A stretch of 64,000 nt of DNA from Quillaja saponaria (GCA_029379385.1 CM055611.1:4340001-4404000); one strand, 5' to 3'. Counted from the stretch's first letter, positions 48,201 to 60,311 are shown. Translations and numbers: made by a program. Notes: a model not told the origin generated them from the sequence alone.

Positions 48201-51200
48201 ACTTTATCATAGATTCATAGTAAATAGTACACATGATCGCAATATTAGCAAAATATTGTTGTGTCTACTCTGATTAATTCATAATATATCTCTTTTGGTA
48301 CTTAGAACTAGCCATACTTCAATAAGCTAGAAACTTTAAAATGATCAAATAGAAATGATTTTCACATATTATCCTTGGAAACCCCAAGAGGAAAATAATG
48401 GTTCCACCTTTGTAACCACCTAATTGAAACAACACACATATGTGAGTCTATCAGCATACATTGAAAGATTTTAAGAGGAAATCCTCTATTTATGAGGAAG
48501 AAAACTAGAAAATCCAGAAGCACATGAGACCCGCCGACTCACTGCATCTCGAAGGTTTTCCATATGAACCAGCAACAAGCTCAAAATAACTTGAATTGGA
48601 GAATTCATCCTACTTCCCTCCTATGAGAGTTAGGAGTTAGGACCCACACGAATATAAAGTCCAACATACAAACTATGGGAGGCTTGCATGGATGGATAAT
48701 CCAAAAAACTCAAAATGGAAAATAAAGTTTAGAAATTTCACTTTTGTCTAGTATGACACTTAAGGCAATACAGTGTCTTTTGATATACTTAGAGTTGAGT
48801 GAAATGTATTCCAAGTAAACCATATTCAATGATTTAACGAAACAAATTAAGTACGACTGATTCTGTCACCCAAAAAAAGCAAAAATAATTAAGAAAAACA
48901 AACTTGAAAAAGAAGACAACTAGAGGGGAATAAATTGCAGCTATTCTTTTAGGTGACTAATACGAATAAACTTATCCTGGATATTAATAATGAAGTCCTT
49001 TGGGGAATGCTTTCAATTGCTACAACTTACAAGTTACAAATTATCCTTTTTTCCCGTAACAAGGAACTCACCTTATCCGATTAAGAGGAACATAATAAAA
49101 ACCCTAGATAGATGACCCTGCCCAAAAGAACCATTCAGGTAATATTGGGATTTAAAGTGATGATAGAGTTGGAGCAACCATGGTCCTAAGAGTTGAGCTA
49201 GTTGTGGCGGGAGACACTTTATCAGATCTGACTTTGTCACCAAGACATGGTCCCTCTAAGTATGATGATAGTATTTGTGTAATTTCTTTTAGAAATTAGA
49301 AAGCATTTGGTATGATGTTTGGGTAAAAAAGGTTATCATGAAAAATCTGAGTTAAATAGAGTGTAAACTTTGGGACAACCACACATGCACACATGCTTGC
49401 ACGCAATTACAAACAAACACACCAAAAAAGGGAGAAAAAAGAAAACAATACTACATTTTCTTCCCTTGCAGGGGAGAAGTACTAATAAATCTTGTACCAA
49501 AAAAAAAAAAGTACTAATGAATCATAGTTTACTCTTGAAATAATTAAAAAGTCCTATCAAATATTTACCAAGACATGTAACAACTACTTTAAATATGTGC
49601 ATTCCAAGCAAGTTCTGGGTAAATACTTTTAATATGATACCCTTTTTTTTCTTTATTCTGTAACAACAATTTTTTCCTTTATCTCTTCAGTATATTTTTT
49701 TATAAAAAATAAAATAAAATCATAACTTCCTTTTTTTGAAAAAAAGCTATACCACATTTTTCACATATTTGTATAGTATTAAGGAGAAAATTAAAAAAAT
49801 AAAATAAAAGAATAGTACCTGAAAAAATAATTTTTTTGTTGCTCTTCTTATTTTTTACAACATTAAATTTGGCCCGTGAACATATTTTTTTTCAAGATTT
49901 TATAATATGAGTTAACAATGTTTATACATTTTCTTAGCAAAAAAAGAAAGATGTAATATGATACATTTTTTTAAAATTATTCTCAAATGATATTGTAAAA
50001 ATTGTTTACTTAATTATCAGAAAAAAAAAAATTAGTATAAATCAGGAAGGACAAATCTGGTATGAAGTTTGTATTATTATAAGGTACGTACAGTAATTAG
50101 GAAGGGAAATTAAATTATGACTTATTGGTCTTGTTAAAAGAGGACAATAGGACCTATTGATCCTTTGGTCAGAAAAAAAAAAAATGACTTAGTCATATTG
50201 TTCCCTTTTTTTTTCAATTCATAGTACACTTATTTCACGATGAAGTATTGCTGTGATGTTATATTATCAGATACAAACTTCAGAATACATTTACCAACAT
50301 CTATAAAAATGCTAGATCTGCATTACCTCCCCTTGTACAAGTTACACTCAATAAATACAACTATGCAACATAAAGTGAATCTATCAATATGCAGCATAGA
50401 CCACCTAGAATGTATCATTCTAGAATATTAACATGCTATACTTCTTCCCTTTCTTCAATGAAATCTTTGATTTATTGAAGAAGGGAAATCCAGCTCCTCA
50501 GTGAGGCTGCGACATAAATAATTGTTTCTGACCTTGCCAACATTATTATGATTTTAACTATATGAGCATCAATTAATCATTACAGAATTTTCTTAGGAAT
50601 ATGGAATTTCTTGCTATATCATTAATGATTGTATAAAATGAACTTCAAACATTACTCCATGCTCTTGTCGCTGTTGTCTCCTTGGATTTTTTATTCTATA
50701 CACAATTCTATATTTTCAATCAACCTAATCAGTACAAACTGATGAATTATAATTTTCTGATAATATATGTCTGCACGACTGCACCAGTTACGAGTATTAT
50801 AACTTTTTAAGAATTTGGGTTGTAATATTTAACATATGGTTCTGAATTATGAATTGAGGAGCTGAAAAAATAGGAAATAAAAAATATAAGAGTAGTTGGT
50901 AACTTCACTTACCTGAGCATAGTGTGGTAATCATCGTGGGAAGCCGGAAGCAGATCTTTAGCAAGTAATGCCTGGCGAAAAGAATTCACAGCAGCTTCCT
51001 CATCAGCATCCCGGACATCCTCTATCGAAATTGATGCAAATCGACAATCAGCCACCCGCTTATTACGCTTACGAAGACTATTAGTAAATCTCACTGAAGC
51101 ACTCTTTGCCTTTTTTCTGAGAGTTCTTGACCGAGCCCTATGCCTCTCATCCTCGGAGGTCTCAGGCTCCAAACTTCTACTCCTCCTTTCACCTTCTTGA

Positions 51201-51334
51201 ATCAAAATTATTTCTTCTAAACACATATTAATCACATATCAGACTATAGAAACCCCAATTATTTATAAAAAATAAAATGTAGATCCAAAATGACATTTTT
51301 TATGCTATAATAGATTAGATCTTCTACCTGGCAT
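42223..51334 (-). CDS. SFH: Sec14-like phosphatidylinositol/phosphatidylcholine transfer protein (SFH family)
   Basis: Thirteen coding exons on minus: 51334-51328, 51216-50913, 47945-47846, 47054-46788, 46695-46618, 46168-46067, 45984-45935, 45850-45751, 45643-45554, 45423-45326, 44008-43929, 42795-42410 and 42312 to the end. All borders are GT/AG and phases agree, giving about 579-583 residues. Domains: basic N-terminus; CRAL-TRIO_N about 75-137 ([18 protein letters not shown]); lipid-binding Sec14 core about 138-320 ([46 protein letters not shown]); hydrophobic segment about 441-463; C-terminal coiled coil as in Sec14-nodulin proteins. The family transfers phosphoinositides at membranes in polarised growth. 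The end is open: read-through gives a stop at 42223, whereas a GTAAGT at 42237 would splice on. The exon at 44008 must use an AAAG acceptor, because the CAG six bases earlier gives a stop. Confidence 0.92.
43668..43850. repeat. Two-and-a-bit tandem units in an SFH intron
   Basis: A unit of about 80-90 bp (ATGCATTTCAATC... ACCATCATC... GAGTTATATTCAGTTGA... TAAGAAACTAC) repeats imperfectly from 43668 to 43850 within the intron between 44008-43929 and 42795-42410. No open reading is implied. Confidence 0.55.
47203..47215 (+). repeat. Target-site duplication, left copy (13 bp)
   Basis: AATCATGATCTCA occurs identically here and at 47668-47680, flanking the LINE insertion. The 13-bp length fits target-primed reverse transcription. 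Confidence 0.8.
47216..47667 (+). mobile_element. 5'-inverted LINE (L1-type) insertion in an SFH intron
   Basis: The right part (about 47385-47667, plus strand) reads the C-terminal end of plant L1 ORF2 ([26 protein letters not shown]) and a 3' tail with TCTCAATAAAATC. The left part (about 47216-47384, minus strand) reads an upstream ORF2 segment ([26 protein letters not shown]). The upstream piece is thus inverted against the 3' piece, the hallmark of twin priming. A perfect 13-bp duplication flanks the whole. It lies in the intron between exons 47945-47846 and 47054-46788, with its 3' piece antisense to the gene. An obvious poly-A tail is lacking. Confidence 0.82.
47668..47680 (+). repeat. 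Target-site duplication, right copy (13 bp)
   Basis: Identical to 47203-47215. Confidence 0.8.
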
Positions 51335-51350
51335 TGCTTACAATATGCAT
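51189..51350 (-). promoter_or_regulatory. Overlapping upstream ORF at the SFH start
   Basis: An ATG at 51350-51348 lies 16 bases before the proposed SFH start (51334) in another frame. Reading across the splice 51328/51216 it gives 16 codons and a TGA at 51189, so it overlaps the main start. If the exon begins at the good acceptor before 51372, scanning ribosomes meet this ATG first. The effect on translation is inferred. Confidence 0.5.
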
Positions 51351-51372
51351 ACAATTCCAACCCAGATTATAT
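51328..51372 (-). other. SFH exon carrying the start codon (7 coding bases)
   Basis: A pyrimidine-rich TTTTTCTTTGATGCAG acceptor precedes 51372, and CCAG|GTAGAA gives the donor after 51328. Only ATGCCAG is coding; joined to 51216 it reads [14 protein letters not shown], close to the MPGEE start I recall for this subgroup of SFH proteins. Confidence 0.6.
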
Positions 51373-51647
51373 CTGCATCAAAGAAAAACAAAGGAACCCA
51401 TAAACAATCACTTGTATACATATAAATGGCACCTCTTACGGATCTGGAAGATCCACATTTGGAACAAATAGTTAAATAAAAAATTGAAATTTACCAAATT
51501 TCACAAGCAGCATAAGAAGAATAGACAATTCAGCTCAAATGGTACCAGAAATCCAAATTGAAAACAATAAATCAATAAAAAAGAACCTCCATTAATACCA
51601 GAAAATGAATAAATTTGATTATGATCCGATCCAAAACAATTGATTAC

Positions 51648-51790
51648 CTCTCTCAAGGTTGAAAATAATGGAAGAGAAAGGGAATGTGGATCGCTTTCTG
51701 ATTACGATAGCTGTCTTTGTTTCTCCTAAGAAAACCTCTAGAAGAAGAGAGAGAGAGCTGGGGAATGTAGAGAGGGAGAGATGGAGCGGG
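51648..51790 (-). other. Probable 5' non-coding exon of the SFH gene
   Basis: CT-rich minus-strand sequence (CTCTCTCTCTTCTTC near 51755-51741) ends in TTGAGAG|GTAATC, a good donor after 51648. It has no ATG between about 51740 and 51648. GC content is higher than in the surroundings, which suits a transcription start region. The true start site cannot be fixed from sequence. Confidence 0.5.
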
Positions 51791-51799
51791 GCACGTCAC

Positions 51800-54524
51800 T
51801 GTCAAAAGCGTTAGGAGACGTAACGTACAACGGCCGCTTGGATGTGCATCCGTCAGTTTAAACCTAACGCCGGACGTTTCGTTTGTTTGTTTGTTACTTT
51901 TTTTTTTTGGTTTTTCGGTTGTCAACTTAATTTGACTAAAATACACATTAATCCTTATAAATTTAATTTGGTCAATATAGTTCTTATAATAGAAACTTAT
52001 CAATAATTATCCCTCTCATTATTTTGACATTTATATTTATATTCTAATATAACATATGAAATAAATTATTGTTATAATCAAATAATTTAAATATTTAATA
52101 TTTTGTTAGAAATTTTTTTGGATTTATAATCAAATCTTAATTTTTTCTAAAATTTTATAATTATAATTAAAAAAAAAAAAAAAAGCAAATTGACCAAGTA
52201 AAAAACTATACTATCTCCACTAGTTTTAGAAATGATATCCTAATATCCCTAATACATCATATAAAACTTAGCCAACATTGCATCTATGCTTTATATTTAA
52301 ATATTTATAGAAAAAATTTCAATTAATTTTTTATTTTAATAGAATTCATATCGAATCAAATTTAACAAATCATTCAATATCTTTTATGATAATTTTGATA
52401 TGAAATAATTAATTAATTTTCTTTTTCATTCGATATCTTTTACGATATAAAATAATTAATTAAACTTTTTTTTATCTAATACTAGTATAAATTTTAATCA
52501 ATTATTTTATAGATTACTAATAATTCTTATTAAATACAATACACAATTTATATAGCATAATTTGAAATTTGATTATTAATTATAATTAAATAATTTAAAG
52601 TAAAAACAAACAGGCTAATAATCATTCATATAAAACCTAATTTATCATTGTAACTTCTATATTCATATAAATATTAAGTCATAACACTCACAATGCTGAA
52701 TAAAACACTCTTAAACTTAGCGGTTAAGGAGATTTTGTAATGTCAGAGATTCGTGCTTGTAAAAAAATATTTATGAATAAAGATAATCACAAATCTCAAA
52801 TGAGATTAGGCTAATACTTGAAAGTGTGGGATACTCGTGGAAAATAATATTAGGTTATATTGTATGGTTGTACAATTTAAAAATGAAGAGGTGAAAATGA
52901 AATTTTGTGAAATTACAAGGATCAAATGTGCAATTTAACATCTAATTTCGTAAATCAAGCGCTTATTAAGCCGCCTGTATACGGAAGGTGGGATTATTAG
53001 TTACTGTTGATTTTACGCTACGCTGGATAAACGAAAAGAAATAATTTTTTATATCATGTCACCGGCCACTTATGATGGGCCACGTGGCAATGAGGTGACG
53101 CTGATGATACTAAAAATCTAGAAGTGACCTCCACGTGAGCTTTACATTAGCATCAAGTTTACTTTAAATTAATAATTACTTTAATTTTAATTAAAAATTA
53201 AAACTGATTGAAAGGTAATTTAATTGCAATTATAAATTATAATCGAATAAAAAAGAGAGTTTAATTTCAATTAAAAATTAAACTAGATAGAAATTTATTT
53301 ATTTTTAATACATTAAATAGTTTTACTTTTTTGATAATTTGTACACAAAATATTTATTTAATTATAATTTTTAGATAATTTAAATAGACACAATCTCGGG
53401 TCTCTGTCTAGCCTCCAATCTAAACTCACCCTACATTGATGTGTTTTATGCTGTATATTACTAGAAAGTAGTATTATTATATATTTTGGTACATGGAAAA
53501 TAAATTATTATTAATTTTAAAAATTAATTTTAAAAAAGAGAAAGTAAATATGTAAAATAAAATTGGTGATGTGGTTCATGTTAAAATAATTAGGCTCAAA
53601 TTGCAAAATTTATTGTTTATTAATACCAGTACTCATATTCATTTTAAAGTTGTATTTTGTCTCTAAATATAAGAAATTTAATCAATGCATATATTTATAA
53701 TTAAAATGACAAAGCAAAACTGCATTCAAGAGTTTGCATGACAATGGCAAAAAGGGGGAAAATTGAAGTTATATAGTAATATAGACATAAAAAGAGGAAA
53801 AGGTATAGTATAAAAGAGGGAAACAGCATTTATGTTCGGTTTAGGAAAAAATAGATTATATTATTTTTAAAAAAAATTTAAGCATAATTATGAATTTCTA
53901 TGTTAAACCATTCATATGTAGTCTTGTATGTTTTAACTTTTAAAACAGTTTTTGAGTTTAAGATTTTACACATAATTATTTGGTAATAGAGATTTTATAT
54001 ATAGGCTTATCTACTGTTTTAGTCCTTTAAGATTATATTAGATTTCAGTTCGGTTCTCCAAAAATTTATCAGTCAATTTTATTATTTAATATTCAAATTT
54101 TCTCAATCAAGTTTTATTTTTTTATTTACATGTTATGTATTAATGAATTAACTACATCTGACATAAAAATAATAACGTAAATGAATTGTTTTCATATATT
54201 GTATAACTTTTTTGGTTATTTTATTATTAAATTATATAGAATTATTATATTTATTCATAGCATGAGAATGAAAAAAATATAACGTGATTAAAAAATTCTG
54301 AATCCTAGATATTAAATTGACCAAAAATATTAATGGATGACTAAAATAAACATTGAGACAATTTTGAGAGACTAAATTGTAATTATAAGCCTATTTTTTA
54401 AGTTGTACAGAGAAATATTTTGGGTTTCAGAGTCCTAACTATAAACAATCTTAATTGTGCCAATAATTTTAACAGTGCCGACACTTACATGACAACATTG
54501 GAGAAAAAAAGTATTATATTTTAA

Positions 54525-54555
<31 letters not shown>

Positions 54556-54655
54556 CTAGCTTTAATTTTAAATTGGTTTAATTTAAAAAAAATTGATAAT
54601 TAAGTTTTAAGAAAGTGGGATTGAAAACTGTCTCAAAGAGGATAGCACGTGAGGA
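51800..54655. other. SFH upstream region and AT-rich intergenic DNA
   Basis: No gene recognised. 54010-54390 resembles the dispersed segment at 5938-6090 (GTCCTTTAAGATTA, TTACATGTTATGTATTA, CTGACATAAAAATAATAACG). A (TA)n tract lies at 54530-54555. Confidence 0.4.
53080..53140. promoter_or_regulatory. Pair of G-box/ABRE-like sites
   Basis: GCCACGTGGCAA near 53080 and CCACGTGAG near 53131 both carry the CACGTG core bound by bZIP and bHLH factors, 50 bp apart, about 1.3 kb upstream of the SFH leader. Only the motif is seen; activity is unknown. Confidence 0.3.
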
Positions 54656-54663
54656 GTGATTTG

Positions 54664-55210
54664 TAGGGGTGTACACGGGTCGGTTTGGTCCGGATAATGA
54701 TAAATTTTTGAACCGAACCAAAATTTTCGGGTAATAAAATTTATGAACCGAACCGAATCGAAAATAGTTATTACCCGAACTGAAAAAATATGACTAGTTC
54801 GGTTCGGGTATTCGGTTACCCGAAATTTATCAATATTTTACTAAAATTAATTTAAAAATTATATATTTTTTATTTTTGAACCTCATACTTTTTAAATTCT
54901 TTAGTTATTATAAAAGAAAAATACAAAAAACATAATATATTAACATATTCAACACAAATAAAAATATAAAATTATAAATTAATACAATAATAGATTAAAA
55001 ATAACAAAAAAAATTATATATTTTGATTTTCGGGTAATCACGGGTACCCGTTTGCATTATACTCCACTACCCGTAACCGAACCGAAAATAGCAGGTATTA
55101 AATTTAACTACCCGAACCGAACCGAATAAAAAAAATACCCAAATTTAACAGAATCGAATTACCGGTTCGGTTCGGGTATTCGATTTTTCCAGGTTCCTTG
55201 CACAGCCCTA
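54664..55210. mobile_element. hAT-type MITE, 547 bp
   Basis: Terminal inverted repeats are TAGGGGTGTACACGG at the left and, in reverse complement, TAGGGCTGTGCAAGG at the right. The 8-bp GTGATTTG flanks both sides exactly (54656-54663 and 55211-55218), which fits the hAT superfamily. The interior is full of GGTTCGG and CCGAACCG words able to pair across the element. No transposase. Confidence 0.85.
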
Positions 55211-55218
55211 GTGATTTG

Positions 55219-56137
55219 TGCTTTGCTATTTTGCTTGTTAAAAATTTTAATTGGATACATGCTATTATAATGTGAGAGGTCATACAGAATTTTTTCCTTC
55301 TATAATAATATAGATATATATATATATCTACTAACTTTTATGACATAATTATTGTACTTAAATCGTATTTACGACATGACCTCTCTTATAATACACTACC
55401 TTAGCATGTACCATCCCATGGACCACCCTGAATTGAACCAAGAGTTGAAAAGTGTCTCCGTAGATTTTATGTCACTTCCAACACTTGCATAATTTTATGC
55501 CTATTAATTATGTCATTAATTATATAACTTGGTTTGATATTTTATTTATTTTGAAGTTAAATATTATTTTGAATTTAGAAATGTTGTTTGAATGATTAAT
55601 AGTATTTTATGTTGAGTTAATACTGTTAAAATAAAATAAAAATTTACTGTGTAGTTTTTATAAATATATTGAACAAAACATTTTTTAGTCTTATCTTATG
55701 ATATATAAATATATGATTAAGTGTATAAATTATTTTTTTATTAAATAAAAAAAGTGATTTAATATATTTTGATTTAAACATGTTATTTTAAATTAAAGCA
55801 TGAGACATGGGCTTAATCTTACGATTAGGTGATTAAACTAATTATTTCACTCATGAATCTAATTAATTATAATTTACGCATTACTTTTCTCAATATTATT
55901 TGATATATATCATAAGATCACTACTTATGATTTATGCACTCTATTCATTAGGATTAAATACAATTTTTTTGTCATGATTAAGGACTATTGTTAAATTTAA
56001 TCCTTAAAGAATCAAATTAATTATGACTTATGTTTTCTTTTTCTAAAAACAATAGTTATAGTTCATAAGATCACTACTTATGATTTAGAGATTAAATCAC
56101 TATTAGTGCTCTTACAATCTATCACCAATAATTTCGG
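55219..56137. other. AT-rich stretch, no gene recognised
   Basis: Nothing with coding or RNA-gene character seen. Confidence 0.4.
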
Positions 56138-56450
56138 ACCCCTCCCTCCCTCACATGCACACACTTCCATATATCTGCTTTCTCATATTTACTTTTTCCA
56201 TGCTGTTGGAATAGGCTGTGGCGATTAGCACATAGGAAAAATTGAAGCACAAGTTATTACTGGGCTCGGAACTTTCTTTCAGAAAAGGCATCAAAGTTGT
56301 CCGATACATGGCTGGTTTACTTGTTTCTGTACAGAGTACCCAAACTGATATATGTACACCTTTTGCTATTAGCACGTTCTCAGAAGAAAAACTGTGCTGC
56401 AACATTTTGTAACAGATGAATATACAAGTAAAATTTGAATTTTAATGCAT
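56138..56450 (-). repeat. 310-bp repeat, inverted partner of 40068-40380
   Basis: Nearly identical reverse complement of 40068-40380. Homology ends abruptly at CCCTCCCTCCC (left) and after TTTTAATGCAT (right). On the minus strand an 84-codon frame is open at 56151-56405; its first residues are not shared with the partner frame. Confidence 0.85.
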
Positions 56451-57958
56451 CTAACTTCTTTTGTTCTATGTAAAATCTAGATTGTTGTTATCAAATGCTT
56501 ATGAGTTAAAATATGCTCATTGGGACTGATTAGAATCATAAAATAAATGTTTCGTCAATAACTGACATTAGAGTCTGACAATTTACAAATATGTGACAGA
56601 TTTGGAACTCTCAATAACTTGATTATTTAGTTAGAGGCTTCTAAGTAAACATTTAATAAAATTATGAATCTTCGAACAAATTGGAATATTCTCCTGAAGA
56701 CGAGGGACTTGAAAATATTTGTCGATATGATTGTTTACCAAGCGATTAAAACTATGAATCTTCTAACTCACCATGGGGAATGTTTACTAAGATTTGAAAT
56801 TTTGGGTGCATTATTTGTGGTCGATGGAAAGCCACAGAAATATATTTCTCTTACATGATTGGATTTGGATCATCTTCAGTATTGGAGAGGATTCTATTCC
56901 ACGACTGAAATATTTCCCACCAAAAGTGTATTTAATTGTAAAATATTGTCTCTTAAATTTAGTATAGATCATTCTCTTGAATTGAAGAACATGAGAAGAT
57001 TCACATCTTACATGATGACTATATAGATATAGCTCTTCTTCTCATTCAAGTATGGAAGTATGGTGGGTTATGCTTGGTTCAATTTTGAAGGATTGAAATA
57101 ATTAAAATTCGGTTTTGGTTATCTTGATGTTGTTGTAACCAAACATAGTTAATAAGTTTCCCTTCAGTTTCATGTTCGGCTTTCCATTGGGCTAAATTTG
57201 AGTCCAAAAAATTCCATCAACATTTAATAAATAAAGAAAAGTAATACATGTTTTAGCTGTTAGATTACATAATTAGGCAATAAACCTATTTTTTCTAAAA
57301 AAATATATCTAATATAAATTATTAAATATTACCTACAAAATAAGCCCTAACATACCCTAAAATGATTAAATAATTTTAAAAAAATAATTAAGAATATATA
57401 CATTTTTTTGGTCGATTTCAATTAAAATCGAAAATATTAGATAACCGAATCGAATAATTCGATTATTAAAAAATAAAATAAATTCAGTTTTGGTTTTATT
57501 TTTTAATATAATCAAGAATATTCCACTGCTATATATGAAAGGAAAGGCAGCAATTGTGATTGTAGCATCAAAAAGTTTAATTATAAATCGTCAAGAGAGT
57601 TCTCTCATCATAACTACATTTTCTTTTTCAATTTTTTGAAGTTCACATCAAAAAAAAAAATTAAGCTTGAGCCCAATAGTCAAACACGTATTTGTTATGG
57701 GTCAGGGTCCATTAAGTTTATACTCTATGTGCTGCCGGCTTCCGCCACTTCTTCTCTTCAAAGTTCAACGAGCCCATTATTCCTTCACCCATTCCAGGGT
57801 CCCAATGCACCTTCTTTCCTCACCAACTACCACCACCACCTTCACCGCCATCATCAACCACCACCGCCACCACCACCAAATCCCAATAAAACCCAAATCC
57901 CAATTCTCCAAATTGAAGAAACAAACTGAAACAAAAAAAAGCTCCTCAATTTCCATCC
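56451..57958. other. Upstream region of the trihelix gene
   Basis: AT-rich, no gene seen to about 57530. A CTATATATGA TATA-like string lies at 57531. 57400-57500 contains TTCAATTAAAATCGAAAA and CGAATCGAATAATTCGATTA words, perhaps a decayed relative of the MITE at 54664. 57780-57900 is CCACCA-rich and probably the transcript leader. Confidence 0.35.
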
Positions 57959-58849
57959 ATGGATTCACCTCCCTCACCTAAACTCTTCTCCACTGCCCTT
58001 GCCACCACTACCACTACAGCCTCATCCACCAAGAAACCCCAACCGATCCCTTGGAGCCACCAAGAAACAGTCAATCTCATCCAGTCTTACCAAGAGAAAT
58101 GGTACTCTCTCAAGCGAGGTCAACTCAGAGCTAACCAATGGGAAGAGGTGGCAGTCACTGTTGCAGCCAGATGCGGTTACGACTACAACGAACCTTCCAA
58201 GTCTGCAATTCAATGCCGCCACAAGATGGAGAAGCTCCGCCAGCGTTACCGTGCTGAGAATCACCGTCTATCTACTTCAGTCAGCGCTTGTGGTTGGCAA
58301 TACTTTGACCTCATGGACCAATTGGAACGCGGCCCTTTACCTATCTCTGCCAGACCTCTTATGCAATTGGTGCCTCCTTCTATTTATGAGGATGAGGAGG
58401 AAGATGATGATAATGAGGACGAGGAAGATTATAGGGAGAATAATAGCAAGTCACGCAGTATTAATCATATACTCAAGCAGCGACCCACAATTATGGATAG
58501 GTTTGTAGGAAATTCTGCTGGGGTTTCAAGGTTTTTCCAGGATCGAGTACCGAAAAGGCTATGGATTGCAGATGACGTTGAAGAGGAAGATGAGGAAGAG
58601 GAGGAGGAGGAGGAGGCGGAAGAAAGAGGGCTGTTTTCAGAAGTGGCAGCAGAGATAAAGGGTTTTGCACAAAGGTATATTGGGTTGCAGAATTTGAAGA
58701 TGGAGATGATGAAGGAAACTGAGAGGTGTAGGTTGGAGATGGAGAATAAGCGGATGGAGATGATTCTTGAATCACAGCATAGAATTGTTGATTCCATTGG
58801 AAGGGCATTCCGGTCTCCAAAGAAGATGAAAATAAGTCAAGAAATTTAA
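57959..58849 (+). CDS. Trihelix (MYB/SANT-like) transcription factor
   Basis: Single-exon gene of 296 codons. The trihelix DNA-binding domain spans about 31-100: PWSHQETVNLIQ, EKWYSLKRGQLRANQWEEVA, ARCGY, then SAIQCRHKMEKLRQRYR, with helix-core tryptophans at 32, 48-region and 61. A WQYF motif at 113-116 is a likely fourth helix. Acidic stretches lie at 144-158 and 207-222, a coiled coil at about 243-282 for dimerisation, and a basic PKKMK near the end may serve nuclear import. This layout fits the SIP1/ASIL-like clade, nuclear proteins that bind GT-type promoter elements. The ATG follows a CCACCA-rich leader and the flanks have no competing in-frame start. Targets are unknown. Confidence 0.92.
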   Translation: MDSPPSPKLFSTALATTTTTASSTKKPQPIPWSHQETVNLIQSYQEKWYSLKRGQLRANQWEEVAVTVAARCGYDYNEPSKSAIQCRHKMEKLRQRYRAENHRLSTSVSACGWQYFDLMDQLERGPLPISARPLMQLVPPSIYEDEEEDDDNEDEEDYRENNSKSRSINHILKQRPTIMDRFVGNSAGVSRFFQDRVPKRLWIADDVEEEDEEEEEEEEAEERGLFSEVAAEIKGFAQRYIGLQNLKMEMMKETERCRLEMENKRMEMILESQHRIVDSIGRAFRSPKKMKISQEI

Positions 58850-59871
58850 AGGTTTTATCTTCTTCATTCTTTTACCAGTGAAGTTTTGTTCCCAATCCCA
58901 TAAACAATGGTTAGTAATAATTTCCCTTGTGTTTATACATTTGTAGAGTCCAATTAATTGAATAATGTACTAAGTTTCTTATCTGATGTTATAGTTCTGG
59001 TGTTTACAGTTCTTAATGAATTGAATAAGTTGAGTAGCATATACAATGTGATATGATGTGATATATAATGATAAAGCCAGGACTGCATTTTCTGCTATAA
59101 GCCGATACTGCATATCAGAAATAAAAGTGCCAATGTTGAGGTTATATTGATGTTACTGTTTATGTTGTCAGAGTTTGGTTTGATTTAATTCTAGTCGGTA
59201 GGTTCTTGTGCTTGAAGTAAACCTTGAAAAGTCTTATGTTTGGGTTTCTTTTATTTATTCCTAGTTTGAGGAGTCACTAAACATTTCTTATACATAATGT
59301 AGTGATATAATTATAGATGCTTCATGCTGACTATTTCAAGTCCAAGAAAATGGAACAAATAATTGTACATGTGTTTCAAGTGTTCTCTAGAGCTGCCCGT
59401 AGTATGCTAGTAAGAAAACTACTAACATACTCCAGAAATCATCTATGTAAGGGTCCGATTTCTTCTCAGAATTTAAGATCATTCTAACCTTTTAAAGGTT
59501 AACAATCAAAGCCTCTTGCAGACTTGGCAGAACATATTGTGCACAATACCAAGTCGAATTTTAGACTAATAAACCAACTCTTACCAAGGATATTTTTGTG
59601 GATAAAAGCTAAGTATGCTTTATTAGTCTAACATAACATCTTGGTATTGTACACAATATGTATGAAAGAATTCTTGTTAATTTATACGTTGTAGACTTGG
59701 TAGCCTAGCACAGTTGGTAGGAAAGCCATGATTTCCACTAGTCAGAAATCAAGATTTACAATGGCCAATTACTAGACTGTCAAACAAAAAGCTCAGAGCT
59801 AGAAACCTACTCTTGCACCCAAAAAAATAAAACTACTATACACTTAATCAAGAAATTCCAATTAAGTAGAC
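58850..59871. other. Trihelix 3' region and intergenic DNA
   Basis: No further gene. A GCCTAGCACAGTTGGTAGG string at about 59702 resembles a polymerase III A box, but no convincing B box follows, so a SINE remnant is only possible. Confidence 0.35.
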
Positions 59872-59879
59872 CTTATCAC

Positions 59880-60311
59880 CAGTGTTATTAAAGGCTCTAG
59901 GCATACCTAGGCGCAACGGGATTTTAGAGCCTTGGTTCTAGACATCAGGTGTACGTGCAGTTGAGGAAAGCCATGCATTCTATTGAAGAAAACAAGAAAA
60001 ATTGTTACAAGCAAAAATTTTAGGTTTACTTAGTAAAATCTAGTGTCAATATGCTACGAAATAGTAAAAATAGGAAAAAAGTAAAATAAAAAAGCTATAG
60101 GCAAGAATTTCAAGAAGTAGAACAGAAAAACGGTTCTTCATGTAGTTCACTAAGTTCAGCGGCAAGTAAAAACTATCTCTAAGCCAAAAAGAATAAAATT
60201 AGTACTTTTACTTTATAAATTTCTAGTAGATCCAACAAGTAGTAAAGGCGTGCGCCTGAGTGTGGTGTAGAGACAAGATGGCTGGAGCCTCTGACGTCTT
60301 TAATAAGACTG
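59880..60311. mobile_element. hAT-type non-autonomous element, 432 bp
   Basis: Ends CAGTGTTATTAAAGGC (left) and, in reverse complement, CAGTCTTATTAAAGAC (right). The 8-bp CTTATCAC flanks both sides exactly (59872-59879 and 60312-60319). Duplication length and the CAG termini fit hAT. No transposase motif inside. Confidence 0.8.

Noticed and set aside
57636..57981. Overlapping plus and minus frames before the trihelix start
   Set aside because: Low-complexity CCACCA leader gives open frames by composition; none has a domain.
58465..58820. Serine- and proline-rich minus-strand frames
   Set aside because: Antisense shadows of the acidic repeats of the trihelix gene.
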